Assembly (NCBI RefSeq): GCF_006352025.1
Contig: NZ_CP040936.1
Span: 4,466,001 to 4,530,000, forward strand
Reading direction: 5' to 3'
From: Hymenobacter sp. DG01
Lineage (GTDB): Bacteria > Bacteroidota > Bacteroidia > Cytophagales > Hymenobacteraceae
Length of the DNA: 64,000 bases
In this document: piece after piece, positions 7,834 to 16,524 of the stretch
How the letters are laid out: each line of letters begins with the position of its first letter
Numbering within the stretch: the stretch's first letter is position 1
The notes under the pieces: model-generated
Databases searched by the model: none
What the model was told of the DNA's origin: nothing
What the model saw: only the letters and a program-made list of their open reading frames with translations
Made by a program: the position numbers and the translations under genes

Positions 7834-8601
7834 CTATTCGTCGGCGTTCTGCTTCTCCTGGATGCCTTCTTCTTCGGCTTGCTTCTTGTCGGCATCTTCT
7901 TTGTCGACTTTCCGCTCCGACAGACCGTCTTCGATAGCCTTACCCATTACGCTTACAATCAGCTGGATAGACTTCGAGGCGTCGTCGTTGGCCGGGATGG
8001 GGAACTGAACCAGCTCGGGGTTCGAGTTCGTGTCGCAGATAGCGAATACCGGAATACCCAGTTTCTGCGCTTCTTTCACGGCAATGTGCTCGCGCTTCAC
8101 GTCCACTACGAACAGAGCGGCGGGCAGACGGCTCAGGTCGGCGATGCCGCCCAGAACACGCTCCAGCTTCTCCCGCTCGCGCGACAGCATCAGACGCTCG
8201 CGCTTAGCCAGTGCCGCGTAAGCCGTGTTTTCCTTCACCATCTTGTCGATGGTGCTCATCTTCTTCAGTGACTTGCGAACGGTAGTGAAGTTGGTGAGCA
8301 TGCCGCCCAGCCAACGGTCCGTTACGAAAGGCATTTTCAGGCGCTTCGCTTCTTCCGTTACAATTTCCTGAGCCTGCTTTTTGGTTGCTACGAACATCAC
8401 CTTGCGGCCGCTCTTAGCAATGTTGCGGATGGCCGCAGCGGCCTGGTCCAGCGAAACAAGCGTTTTGTTCAGGTCGATAATGTGGATGCCGTTCTTCTCC
8501 ATGAAGATGTACGGCGCCATTTTCGGATCCCACTTGCGCGTAAGGTGACCAAAGTGGGCACCAGCGTCAAGCAGTTCTTTATAAGTGGTGGTCTGAGCCA
8601 T
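7834..8601 (-). CDS. rpsB: Small ribosomal subunit protein S2
   Basis: 255 residues, with the S2 hallmarks [22 protein letters not shown] at the N-terminus, [22 protein letters not shown] and [15 protein letters not shown]. It ends in a charged KQAEEEG tail. S2 binds late to the 30S head-body junction. The gene follows rpsI after 21 bases. Confidence 0.97.
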   Translation of the reverse strand: MAQTTTYKELLDAGAHFGHLTRKWDPKMAPYIFMEKNGIHIIDLNKTLVSLDQAAAAIRNIAKSGRKVMFVATKKQAQEIVTEEAKRLKMPFVTDRWLGGMLTNFTTVRKSLKKMSTIDKMVKENTAYAALAKRERLMLSREREKLERVLGGIADLSRLPAALFVVDVKREHIAVKEAQKLGIPVFAICDTNSNPELVQFPIPANDDASKSIQLIVSVMGKAIEDGLSERKVDKEDADKKQAEEEGIQEKQNADE

Positions 8602-8622
8602 GATAAGGGTTCCTCTGGAAGA

Positions 8623-9009
8623 TTAGCGTTTCGAGAACTGGAACGAACGACGAGCTTTGCGCTTACCGAATTTCTTACGTTCCACCATGCGCGGGTCGCG
8701 GGTCAGGAAGCCTTCTTTCTTCAGCGCCGGACGAACCTCCGCGTTGTCGCCTACGAGGGCTTTCGAGATGGCCAGACGGATAGCCTCAGCCTGAGCCGAG
8801 ATGCCACCACCGCGCACGTTTACCTTGATGTCGTACTGACCGACTTGCTCGATCGTCGCCAAAGGCTGGTTCACGATGTTTTCCAGGAGTTCGTTAGCGA
8901 AGTACGCCTTGATGTCCCGGCCGTTGATAGTGATATTCCCTTGCCCGGCCTGCATGTAGATGCGGGCCACCGAGGTTTTTCTTCTACCAGAGGTATTGGA
9001 GATTTCCAT
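8623..9009 (-). CDS. rpsI: Small ribosomal subunit protein S9
   Basis: 128 residues. GRRKTSVARIYMQAGQG and the basic C-terminal tail, whose extreme end KARRSFQFSKR reaches the P site, are diagnostic. It lies 35 bases downstream of rplM, the near-universal L13-S9 pairing. Confidence 0.97.
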   Translation of the reverse strand: MEISNTSGRRKTSVARIYMQAGQGNITINGRDIKAYFANELLENIVNQPLATIEQVGQYDIKVNVRGGGISAQAEAIRLAISKALVGDNAEVRPALKKEGFLTRDPRMVERKKFGKRKARRSFQFSKR

Positions 9010-9044
9010 TAAGTGAAGAAGTTAAAAGAGGGGCCGAAAACGGC

Positions 9045-9497
9045 TTAGAGATTCGTCAGGGAAACAGCTTTGGGCTGCTGAGCTTCGTGGGGGTGGGTAG
9101 CACCGGCATACACGAACAGGTTACGGAATTGCTCCGCGCCCAGCTTGTTGCCTTGCAGCATGCCACGTACAGCGTGCTCAATCACACGGGTCGAGTCCTT
9201 AGCTTTCTTGTCGCGCAGGTTGATGCGCTTCTGACCGCCGGGGTAGCCCGAGTGGGTGATGTAGATTTTGTCGGTCATCTTTTTGCCGGTCACGCGCAGG
9301 TTGTCGGCGTTGATGACGATGACGTTGTCGCCACAATCCGAGTTGGGCGTGAAGGAGGGCTTGTGCTTGCCACGCAGCATGTTGGCAATTTGGCTGGCCA
9401 GACGACCCAGGGTAGCGTCGGCGGCGTCAACCACAACCCAGCCCTTGTTGGCGTTGGCTTTGTTGACGGATACCGTCTTGAAGCTCAGATGATCCAT
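9045..9497 (-). CDS. rplM: Large ribosomal subunit protein L13
   Basis: 150 residues: WVVVDAADATLGRLASQIA and RVTGKKMTDKIYITHSGYPGG are characteristic of L13, which nucleates early 50S assembly. First gene of the rplM-rpsI-rpsB-tsf operon; its promoter is visible about 65 bases upstream. Confidence 0.97.
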   Translation of the reverse strand: MDHLSFKTVSVNKANANKGWVVVDAADATLGRLASQIANMLRGKHKPSFTPNSDCGDNVIVINADNLRVTGKKMTDKIYITHSGYPGGQKRINLRDKKAKDSTRVIEHAVRGMLQGNKLGAEQFRNLFVYAGATHPHEAQQPKAVSLTNL

Positions 9498-9561
9498 TGG
9501 GGAGGAGGATAAGCGTTTGAAAATGAAGAAGAAGCCGAACAGGGTTCGGGGAAAACGGACA

Positions 9562-9591
9562 CAAAGTTACCGTCTTTCCCGGAATATTCAA
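9562..9591 (-). promoter_or_regulatory. Bacteroidota-type promoter of the rplM operon
   Basis: On the minus strand a TTG (9591-9589) is followed after 19 bases by TAACTTTG (9569-9562). This matches the TTG-N19-TAnnTTTG pattern known for the Bacteroidota housekeeping sigma factor. The start of rplM is 65 bases downstream. Confidence 0.65.
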
Positions 9592-9651
9592 GCCAGCGGC
9601 TAATTATTGTCTCTGAAACACTTGGCAGATGGCCTCCCCGCCGTTGCTGCG

Positions 9652-9659
9652 TACTTTTG
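9652..9659 (+). promoter_or_regulatory. Candidate -7 element TACTTTTG
   Basis: TACTTTTG fits TAnnTTTG and ends only 8 bases before the ATG at 9668, implying a very short or leaderless mRNA. No good -33 TTG at the expected spacing was found, so this is tentative. Confidence 0.4.
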
Positions 9660-9667
9660 CGCCACCT

Positions 9668-11137
9668 ATGCTACCCTCTGAACTCTCGCCGGCATCCGCT
9701 GGCCCACTCCCTGCCCCCGACCGCCGTGCTTACGGGTTGCTGCTAGCCTTATTTCTGCTCTCGGTGCTCATGTGCTTTATCACGGAGGGTACCTACGATT
9801 CCGGCGACAGTATCAATCATTACCTCTATGCCCGGTACGCTTTTACTCACCCTATCAATTTCCTGGAGTCGTGGTCGAAGCCGCTGGTAGTGGAGCTTAT
9901 GGCCGTGCCGGCGCAGCTGGGGCTACGGGCCGTGATGGTGCTGCAATGCGTGCTGGTGGCCGCCTCGGCCTGGCTGGCATACGGAGCCGCTCGCAGCCTG
10001 CGGCTGCCGTGGCCCTGGCTGGCTATCCTGTTCTGCTACGCCTCCCCTGATTTTTTTCGCATCCAGTTTTCGGGCCTGACTGAGCCGACCTTTGCCTTTG
10101 TTTTGATGGCTGGGGTAGCCCTGGTACTGCAGGGGCGGGCAAGCCTGGGGGCCGCAGTGGTTTCCTTTCTGCCGTTTGCCCGATCCGAAGGATTTATTCT
10201 GCTGGGAGTGTTTGTCTTGTGCCTGGCCCTGAGCAAGAACTGGCGGGCGTTGCCGTGGCTGGGGCTGGGGTTTGTAGTGTATGGGGTGGCTGGCCTATTT
10301 GTGTACCAGGATTTTCTGTGGGTTTTCACGCGCAATGCCTACCCCACTCGCAACGAAAGCTATGGTCATGGCCAGTGGGCGCACTTTATTCTGAGCCTGC
10401 CCAGCACCATCGGGTGGGTGCTTTACGGTCTGTTCTGGATTGGTGGACTGCGTATGCTTTGGGAGTGGATGAAGCCAGCGGCGCGGCTGCGGCCCCAGCA
10501 ATTCACGGCCGAGCTGCTGCTGGTGTATGGCAGCGTGGTAGTGTTTATCGGGGCGCATACCATCTTCTGGACCTTTGGCATTTTCGGTTCCTTTGGCTTG
10601 ACGCGGGTCTTGTGCTGCGTGGTGCCCTTGGTTAGCTTGATTGCCTTGCGGGGGGTAGCAACGCTGGCTGGGCTGGCTCGCACGGAGCAGGTGCGTCACC
10701 GGGTTCGGGTAGTGCTGACGGCGGGCGTGATAGTGTTTTTGGCCAGTGGTGCGCGGGCGGCGCTACGTTGGGAGCGGGACTTTGGCCGGGCTTCCGACCA
10801 GATTCTGGCCGACGAGGCAGCCCGCTGGGCACTCAGCCAGGGCCGGCCACCGCATGTAGTATTCCAGCATCCGTACTTTGCCTTGCCCTTGCAAGTTGAT
10901 CCTTTTGGCCCCCAGCACAGCCTGATGTCGGCGGTACACGAGAAAAGCTGGCCTTTGCCCGTGGGTACGCTCGTACTCTGGGATGAATGGTATGCTGTGC
11001 TGGAAGGAAAAGTGCCCCTAGAGGTGCTGCGCCAGGACCCGCAGTACCGCCTGCGCTGGCAGCGGGCCATGCCCCGCAACCGCCGCAAACCCACCGCCGA
11101 TTCCGTGCGCATTGCCATCTTCGAGAAAATCCGGTAG
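9668..11137 (+). CDS. Multi-pass membrane protein, glycosyltransferase-like, 489 aa
   Basis: Start placed at the ATG giving MLPSELSPASAG. About ten or eleven membrane helices are visible (GLLLALFLLSVLMCFI, then many segments to about residue 380), followed by a soluble C-terminal part. The first loop contains TYDSGDSINHYLYARYAF: an acidic residue after the first helix, as in GT-C-fold polyprenyl-phosphate-dependent glycosyl/mannosyltransferases. No close family could be assigned and the donor and acceptor are unknown. It stands alone, convergent with the rluA-type gene through a perfect hairpin. Confidence 0.7.
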   Translation: MLPSELSPASAGPLPAPDRRAYGLLLALFLLSVLMCFITEGTYDSGDSINHYLYARYAFTHPINFLESWSKPLVVELMAVPAQLGLRAVMVLQCVLVAASAWLAYGAARSLRLPWPWLAILFCYASPDFFRIQFSGLTEPTFAFVLMAGVALVLQGRASLGAAVVSFLPFARSEGFILLGVFVLCLALSKNWRALPWLGLGFVVYGVAGLFVYQDFLWVFTRNAYPTRNESYGHGQWAHFILSLPSTIGWVLYGLFWIGGLRMLWEWMKPAARLRPQQFTAELLLVYGSVVVFIGAHTIFWTFGIFGSFGLTRVLCCVVPLVSLIALRGVATLAGLARTEQVRHRVRVVLTAGVIVFLASGARAALRWERDFGRASDQILADEAARWALSQGRPPHVVFQHPYFALPLQVDPFGPQHSLMSAVHEKSWPLPVGTLVLWDEWYAVLEGKVPLEVLRQDPQYRLRWQRAMPRNRRKPTADSVRIAIFEKIR

Positions 11138-11145
11138 CGGCCGGG

Positions 11146-11213
11146 CTTACCCAATAAGAACAGAAAAGGACGACCCACGGATAGGTCGTCCTTTTCTGTT
11201 CTTATTGGGTAAG
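11146..11213. terminator. Perfect 30-bp hairpin at a convergent junction
   Basis: Arms 11146-11175 and 11184-11213 are exact complements around an 8-base loop, with an inner AAAAGGACGACC core. The hairpin fills the whole gap between the stops at 11137 and 11215 and can end both transcripts. Confidence 0.75.
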
Positions 11214-11214
11214 G

Positions 11215-11928
11215 CTACTGATACTGCCGCAGCGTTTCTACCAGTACCCGGAAATCTTTGGGGTAGGGAGCCTCAATGCTTACTTGCTCCCCATCCATTT
11301 TGGCAAACGTGAGCTGAGCCGCATGCAGAGCGAAGCGCTTAATGAAGGGTTGCTCGTCCTCACCCTGCTTCATGTTGAACTTCCGCTTCAAGGAAGACAG
11401 GTAAAAATCGTCGCCGCCGTACATGCCGTCGCCCACAATGGGGGCCTGCAGGTACGCCAGGTGCAGCCGGATCTGGTGCATGCGACCGGTAATAGGCTGG
11501 CACTCTACCAGTGTATGGCGGGCGTAGGCTTCCAGGGTGCGAACCAGCGTTACGGCGGGCTTACCTTTGTAGGCTAGGCGTGCCTTGCCCTTGGTAGTGG
11601 TTTCAATGCTGCGGTCCACGCGCAGGCCTTCGTACTGGTGCACGCCCCAAGCCACGGCGTGATACACCTTTTTTACCTCGCGGTTTTCAAACTGCATGGC
11701 CAGGTGGCGGTAGGCCGCCGGGTTTTTGGCCAGGGCCAGGGCTCCGCTGGTTTCCTTATCGAGGCGGTGGCAAGCCTGAATATCGTCGTAGTGCTCCCGC
11801 GCCAGGCGCAGGATATTGGGTGCCCCGCCAAACCGCTCATCGAGGGTGGCCAGAAAAGGGGGCTTGTTGATGATGACGAAGTCTTCGTCCTCAAACAGAA
11901 TCAGGTCGGTGAAATTGGGCAGCTTCAT
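11215..11928 (-). CDS. RluA-family pseudouridine synthase, 237 aa
   Basis: Isomerises specific uridines to pseudouridine in rRNA or tRNA. The catalytic motif ACHRLDKETSG, with the active-site Asp, lies near residue 55. PITGRMHQIRLHLA and GDGMYGG are also typical. Start taken at the ATG giving MKLPNFTDLILFEDED; a TTG four codons upstream is possible. No S4 domain precedes the catalytic domain, unlike RluD. The exact target nucleotide cannot be predicted. Confidence 0.9.
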   Translation of the reverse strand: MKLPNFTDLILFEDEDFVIINKPPFLATLDERFGGAPNILRLAREHYDDIQACHRLDKETSGALALAKNPAAYRHLAMQFENREVKKVYHAVAWGVHQYEGLRVDRSIETTTKGKARLAYKGKPAVTLVRTLEAYARHTLVECQPITGRMHQIRLHLAYLQAPIVGDGMYGGDDFYLSSLKRKFNMKQGEDEQPFIKRFALHAAQLTFAKMDGEQVSIEAPYPKDFRVLVETLRQYQ

Positions 11929-11953
11929 AAAGAGCTGCAAAGGTACTCACTTC

Positions 11954-13039
11954 TTACGTGGCATCAGCGGGCGGCACGGCCGCAACGGAAGCGCGCGGCC
12001 GGGGCAGCTTAAACTCCAGGGTGGTGCCTTCGCCTACCTCGCTGCGCACCCGAATGGTGGACTTGTGCGCTTCCACGATGTGCTTGCTGATGGCTAGCCC
12101 CAGCCCGGAGCCGCCGGCCTCCCTGGATTCGCGGCTGCGACTTTTATCAATGCGGTAAAAACGCTCAAAAATCCGGTTTTGGTGCTGCTTCGGGATGCCC
12201 TCACCATCGTCCTGCACACTGATGCGCAAGGCCTTCCCGCTTTCGGATAAAGCTACGGTCACATGGCCGTTCTCGCGGCCGTACTTGATGGCGTTGTCAA
12301 TTAGATTAATCAGCACCTGCCGGATGCGGTTGCGGTCGGCTACCACCCAGGCGTTGGATGTAGGCCCCGGCGCCAGTTCCAGGGTAACATTGCGGCGGGC
12401 AGCTTTCAGCTCCAGCTGCTCGAAAATGTCGAGCACCAGCTGGGCAATATCGAAGGGCTGACGCCGCATGCGTACTACCCCCTTCTCCAGCTGGGAAATG
12501 GTCACAAGGTCCTGCACCAGCAAATCCAGTGCATCCAAGCTGGCGGCCGCTTTTTGCAGGAATTTCTTCCGGGTGAATTCGTCGGTGTCGTCATCATCCA
12601 GGATAGTATGCACGAAACCCTGTGCGGCGAAAATGGGCGTTTTCAGCTCGTGCGATACGTCGGCCAGGAACTCGCGGCGCAGGACCTGCAGGCGCTTGAG
12701 CTCGTCAATTTCCTGTTGCTTGCGCTGGGCCATGTCCAGAATTTCGTCGCGCATACGCTTGAGCGGCTCCGGCCGGAACAGAAACTTGTTCGACATGCGC
12801 CGCAGCTCTTTGCGCTTGATGTGCTCCAGCCCCTGATAGATGTTGTTGATTTCCCGAAAAATCAGGGCCTCAAACATCAGGTACAGCAGCAGAAAGCAAG
12901 CCGCTACCGTGATGCCGGCTGCCAGCACACCTTCTTCCAGCGAGAGGGTAGGGGCTACCCAGGCCAGCGCGGTCAGGACGGCTGCCACCAGCAGGGACAG
13001 GATGATGGCAATGACGCGGGAAGAAATAGTAAACCCCAT
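11954..13039 (-). CDS. Sensor histidine kinase, PhoR/ResE type, 361 aa
   Basis: Two membrane helices (about residues 9-28 and 40-58), a HAMP-like coiled stretch to about 120, then the H-box FLADVSHELKTPI with phospho-acceptor His130. The HATPase domain follows (NLIDNAIKYG, DDGEGIPKQ, GGSGLGLAISK). Start set at ATG 13039 (MGFTISSRVIAII). The frame remains open to 13150, but that upstream stretch is an inverted repeat, so the extra residues are thought to be untranslated. It pairs with the response regulator directly upstream; the periplasmic loop is very short. Confidence 0.9.
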   Translation of the reverse strand: MGFTISSRVIAIILSLLVAAVLTALAWVAPTLSLEEGVLAAGITVAACFLLLYLMFEALIFREINNIYQGLEHIKRKELRRMSNKFLFRPEPLKRMRDEILDMAQRKQQEIDELKRLQVLRREFLADVSHELKTPIFAAQGFVHTILDDDDTDEFTRKKFLQKAAASLDALDLLVQDLVTISQLEKGVVRMRRQPFDIAQLVLDIFEQLELKAARRNVTLELAPGPTSNAWVVADRNRIRQVLINLIDNAIKYGRENGHVTVALSESGKALRISVQDDGEGIPKQHQNRIFERFYRIDKSRSRESREAGGSGLGLAISKHIVEAHKSTIRVRSEVGEGTTLEFKLPRPRASVAAVPPADAT

Positions 13040-13055
13040 GAGCTGAAATAGGGCA

Positions 13056-13145
13056 ATGGCGAGGTGGTGAAATGGTGAGTTTTGATGTTTCCGCGCCACT
13101 TGCGCCGTGTGCACATCAAAATTCGCCATTTCACCACCTCGCCAT
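13056..13145. repeat. Inverted repeat between response regulator and kinase genes
   Basis: Arms 13056-13087 and 13114-13145 (32 bases) match with two differences, both compatible with G-U pairing, around a 26-base spacer. The core is GGTGAAATGGTGAG. The same core occurs in inverted pairs near 44.2 kb and 54.1 kb, so this is probably a dispersed element. It occupies almost the whole gap inside the two-component operon and could modulate kinase expression. Confidence 0.8.
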
Positions 13146-13152
13146 TTCACCG

Positions 13153-13854
13153 CTAATTATCCGTGTTGAACTTGTAGCCGACCCCTTTAATGGTTTGAAT
13201 ATGGTGGTCGCCCACCTTTTCGCGGACCTTGCGCACGTGCACATCCACGGTACGGGCCAGCACGAACACGTCGTTGCCCCAGATGTTCTGCAGCAGCTCA
13301 TCGCGGCCGAAAACCTTATGAGGTGATGCCGCCAGGAAAGCCAGCAGCTCAAACTCCTTTTTGGGCAGCGTGATTTTGCGGCCATTCTGGTACACCGCAA
13401 AGCCGGTGCGGTCAATTTTCAGGCCGTTGATTTCGATGCTGCTAATCTGGGTCTGCGGGTCTTTGTCGCGGCGCACGAAGGCGGCCAGGCGGCTAAGCAA
13501 GGCCCGGGGCTTGATAGGCTTGGCAATAAAGTCGTCGGCGCCGGCCTCGAAAGCGGCCACCTCGGAAAACTCCTCGGCCCGGGCCGTCAGGAAAATGATG
13601 TACGTGTCTTTGAAGCGGGGCAGCTCCCGCAGCTGGCGGCAGGCAGCAATGCCGTCGAGGTGAGGCATCATCACGTCCAGCAGAATAATATCGGGGCCGA
13701 ACTGCGGGGCAATTTCCAGGGCTTTGCGGCCATCGGGGGCGCTGGCTACCTCGTAGCCTTCCTTGCGCAGGTTGTACTCCAGCAATTCCACGATGTCCGG
13801 ATCATCATCAACTACCAGAATTTTGTAGGCGTTTGGGGCGACGGTTGGCTGCAC
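13153..13854 (-). CDS. OmpR/PhoB-family response regulator, 233 aa
   Basis: Receiver domain (KILVVDDDPD, phospho-acceptor Asp60 in IILLDVMMP, Lys in FIAKPIKP) followed by a winged-helix DNA-binding domain ending RTVDVHVRKVREKVGDHHI and GVGYKF. No ATG lies in frame close to the receiver, so the start is placed at a GTG at 13854. The frame is open further upstream, but its Pro/Ser-rich sequence is not protein-like. Target promoters are unknown; PhoB-like phosphate control is one possibility only. Confidence 0.88.
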   Translation of the reverse strand: MQPTVAPNAYKILVVDDDPDIVELLEYNLRKEGYEVASAPDGRKALEIAPQFGPDIILLDVMMPHLDGIAACRQLRELPRFKDTYIIFLTARAEEFSEVAAFEAGADDFIAKPIKPRALLSRLAAFVRRDKDPQTQISSIEINGLKIDRTGFAVYQNGRKITLPKKEFELLAFLAASPHKVFGRDELLQNIWGNDVFVLARTVDVHVRKVREKVGDHHIQTIKGVGYKFNTDN

Positions 13855-14128
13855 GGGACGAGGTGGTTTGGGGTAAAACAGAATGCGCGAAGACAAAAGT
13901 ATGGCCGGCCGGCGGGCGCGGCGTATTACGTTTTCGTTACTAGCCGCCCTGGCCGAGGTAGGCGCGGGCAGCGGTATGGGCCAGACGTAATCAACCAGGG
14001 ATGGGGTCGGTTTACTACTGCCCGGTGCTGGGTGCCGGGGCGGGGAAAGAATGGAGCGGCGCGGAGGGGATAAGGTGGTTTGCATCAGGTGAGTAGGGGA
14101 GAACAAGAGGAGAAGCAAGGAAAAAGAA

Positions 14129-14153
14129 AAGCGGCCCCCAATGGGAGCCGCTT
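14129..14153 (-). terminator. Terminator after the DUF3108 gene
   Basis: Stem AAGCGGC/GCCGCTT with an inner three-pair extension. On the minus strand it is followed by TTTTCTTTTTCC, a good U-rich tail, 10 bases past the stop at 14164. Confidence 0.7.
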
Positions 14154-14163
14154 CGCGCAAGCA

Positions 14164-14994
14164 TCAGTTTGTTGCCACCAGATTCAGTCGGTTTCGGAGG
14201 CCTTTGTATTTGTACATGTCCACCTTCACGGAGCCCACGAACATTTCCGCCTGAATCAGGACCGGTATTTTATTTCGGTCGTCGGAGAGAAATACCGAAA
14301 CGGCGTTTTCTCCTTTAAAGAGTTTGTTGCTGGGCATTTTCGGAACCAGCCGAATGGCGCGGATGACGCCGGCCTTGGTTTCCACGGTTTCCCGGCCCTT
14401 GTATATGACGTCCATGGTAAACACGTCCTCATCGAAGAAGCCCTGCACCTTGATTATTTCGCCTGGGCGGCGCTGGTCGTAGTTGAGGGTGCGCAGAAAG
14501 TAGAAGCCGCTGACCAGGTCCTGCACGTTATTAGGCGTTTTGAAAGTGCCTTTCTTGACGTCGTTCTTGTCTTTTTTGTGGCTTTCCACATTGGCTATGT
14601 CGCGCACATGGTCGAAGTCCACCGTTTCGCGCTTGCGGTAATTCTTCTCCTCAATGTTGCGGTAAAAGCGCTGGGGCAGAATGCTGGTGGTGTCAATATA
14701 AGACCGCCACGTATCCCGAATGCGCAGAAAGTAATCGAAGGAGCCCAGGGTGCGCCCGGTTACGGTAGCCCGGTAGCAGGGCCGCTCATTTATCCGGTGC
14801 ACCGCGTCATCTACTTCAATAGTGGCTTCGGCCGCATTGATAAGTCCGTAGTGCACTTTGTATTGAAGCACCTCGCCCCGCTCAAAGCTGGTATTGGCAA
14901 TCGTGCGGGTTGCTTCGGAGGACGGGCCGAAAGCCGTGAGTACCGCTGCCAGGGGCAGCGCACATACAGGAAACAGAAGCCAGCGGCGAATCAT
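14164..14994 (-). CDS. DUF3108 exported protein, 276 aa
   Basis: An N-terminal signal segment (WLLFPVCALPLAAVLTAFG) is followed by the DUF3108 pattern: SFERGEVLQYKVHYGLINAA, YRATVTGRT and KAGVIRAIRLVPKM. The family is a beta-rich periplasmic domain common in Bacteroidota and proteobacteria, without established function. It is a single-gene transcript with its own terminator. Confidence 0.85.
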   Translation of the reverse strand: MIRRWLLFPVCALPLAAVLTAFGPSSEATRTIANTSFERGEVLQYKVHYGLINAAEATIEVDDAVHRINERPCYRATVTGRTLGSFDYFLRIRDTWRSYIDTTSILPQRFYRNIEEKNYRKRETVDFDHVRDIANVESHKKDKNDVKKGTFKTPNNVQDLVSGFYFLRTLNYDQRRPGEIIKVQGFFDEDVFTMDVIYKGRETVETKAGVIRAIRLVPKMPSNKLFKGENAVSVFLSDDRNKIPVLIQAEMFVGSVKVDMYKYKGLRNRLNLVATN

Positions 14995-15188
14995 GTAAGA
15001 GCGGCAAATAAAGGTGTAGCCGGTACCTTCTCAAATGCGGTGCCAGCAAAGATAATCGGATTCTGATAGGGCAAAAAATAGGCTGTACGAAAAGAACCGC
15101 TCGAGTGATGAAAGTACAAAATATAGCACTATTGTCGGGCTTTCTTGGCTCTGATGGGGGTAGGGCCCGCCCTGCGGTACGGCAAGAA

Positions 15189-15219
15189 AAAAGCCCCGCT
15201 ACTTAGTAGCGGGGCTTTT
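15189..15219 (-). terminator. recA terminator
   Basis: Stem AAAAGCCCCGCTAC (15189-15202) with its complement (15206-15219), loop TTA, then a minus-strand TTCTTGCC tail. It lies 23 bases past the recA stop. Confidence 0.85.
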
Positions 15220-15241
15220 CAGAATCAGACAATCGGATGAC

Positions 15242-16330
15242 TTACAGGTCAACCGTTTCGTCATCGTCCATGGAGCGGTCCTCGGGAATGGCGGCCAGCG
15301 CCTCTTCTGGGTCACCTTTCACTTTGGCCCGAATCTGAGCTTCGATTTTGTCGGCCAGCTCTGGGTTGTCGAGCAGCACGGTTTTTACACCCTCGCGGCC
15401 CTGGCCCAGGCGGTTGCCGTCGTAGGAGAACCAAGAGCCCGACTTGGCAATAATGCCCATGTCAACGCCCAGGTCGAGAATCTCGCCTACTTTGGAAATA
15501 CCTTCGTTGTAAATGATGTCGAACTCAATCACCTTGAAGGGAGGCGCTACTTTGTTCTTCACCACCTTCACCTTGGTGCGGTTACCGGTTACGTTGTCCT
15601 TGTCTTCCTTGATCTGACCAATACGACGGATGTCGAGGCGAACCGAGGCATAGAACTTCAGGGCGTTACCACCGGTAGTAGTTTCGGGCGAGCCGAACAT
15701 TACCCCGATTTTCTCACGCAGCTGGTTGATGAAAATGCACAGGCAGTTGGTCTTGTTGATGGTACCCGTGAGCTTGCGCAGGGCCTGCGACATCAGACGA
15801 GCGTGCAGACCTACTTTAGAGTCACCCATGTCGCCTTCCAGCTCGCCTTTCGGCACCAGCGCGGCCACAGAGTCAATAACGATAATGTCGATGGCACCGG
15901 AGGAAATCAGCTGATCGGCAATTTCCAGGGCTTGCTCACCATTGTCAGGCTGAGCGATGAGCAGGTTTTCGGTGTCGATGCCCAGCTTTTTGGCATACAG
16001 CGGGTCGAAGGCGTGTTCGGCGTCGATGAAGGCCGCAATACCACCTTTCTTCTGCGCTTCGGCAATAGCGTGCATGGTCAGCGTCGTCTTACCCGACGAT
16101 TCCGGGCCGTAGATTTCAACCACACGGCCTTTGGGCAAACCGCCCACACCCAGGGCAATATCCAGGCCCAGCGAACCGGTGCTGATGACTTCTACGTCCA
16201 TCACCTTGTTGTCGCTGAGCTTCATTACGGTGCCTTTGCCGTAGTTTTTGTCCAGCTTGTCCAGCGTGAGCTGGAGGGCTTTCATTTTCTCGGCGTTGGC
16301 GTTGACGGCCTTGTCAGTAGTTGCAGCCAT
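15242..16330 (-). CDS. recA: Recombinase RecA
   Basis: 362 residues. RecA forms filaments on single-stranded DNA, catalyses strand exchange and triggers LexA self-cleavage. Visible signatures: Walker [11 protein letters not shown] near residue 75, Walker B region [12 protein letters not shown], and [20 protein letters not shown] covering loop L2. The C-terminus is acidic ([12 protein letters not shown]), as expected. Divergent from the outer-membrane gene at 16525. No SOS-box-like palindrome was recognised upstream. Confidence 0.98.
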   Translation of the reverse strand: MAATTDKAVNANAEKMKALQLTLDKLDKNYGKGTVMKLSDNKVMDVEVISTGSLGLDIALGVGGLPKGRVVEIYGPESSGKTTLTMHAIAEAQKKGGIAAFIDAEHAFDPLYAKKLGIDTENLLIAQPDNGEQALEIADQLISSGAIDIIVIDSVAALVPKGELEGDMGDSKVGLHARLMSQALRKLTGTINKTNCLCIFINQLREKIGVMFGSPETTTGGNALKFYASVRLDIRRIGQIKEDKDNVTGNRTKVKVVKNKVAPPFKVIEFDIIYNEGISKVGEILDLGVDMGIIAKSGSWFSYDGNRLGQGREGVKTVLLDNPELADKIEAQIRAKVKGDPEEALAAIPEDRSMDDDETVDL

Positions 16331-16524
16331 TATAGAGGAGGGGTTGTTTGGAAATGCTTAGGTTTGGTGAATGTAGGCCTTTTCGCTTGGCCGCACAATG
16401 GGGCTCGAAGCCAGCCAGAACTACATTGCCGGGCCCTTTTCGGGTCGGCTAGTAGTAACGCACCTGGGCTATATTTTGTGCCCACAATGCTAAAAAAATT
16501 CGTTGAGTTTAGTAAGTTTTTCCT

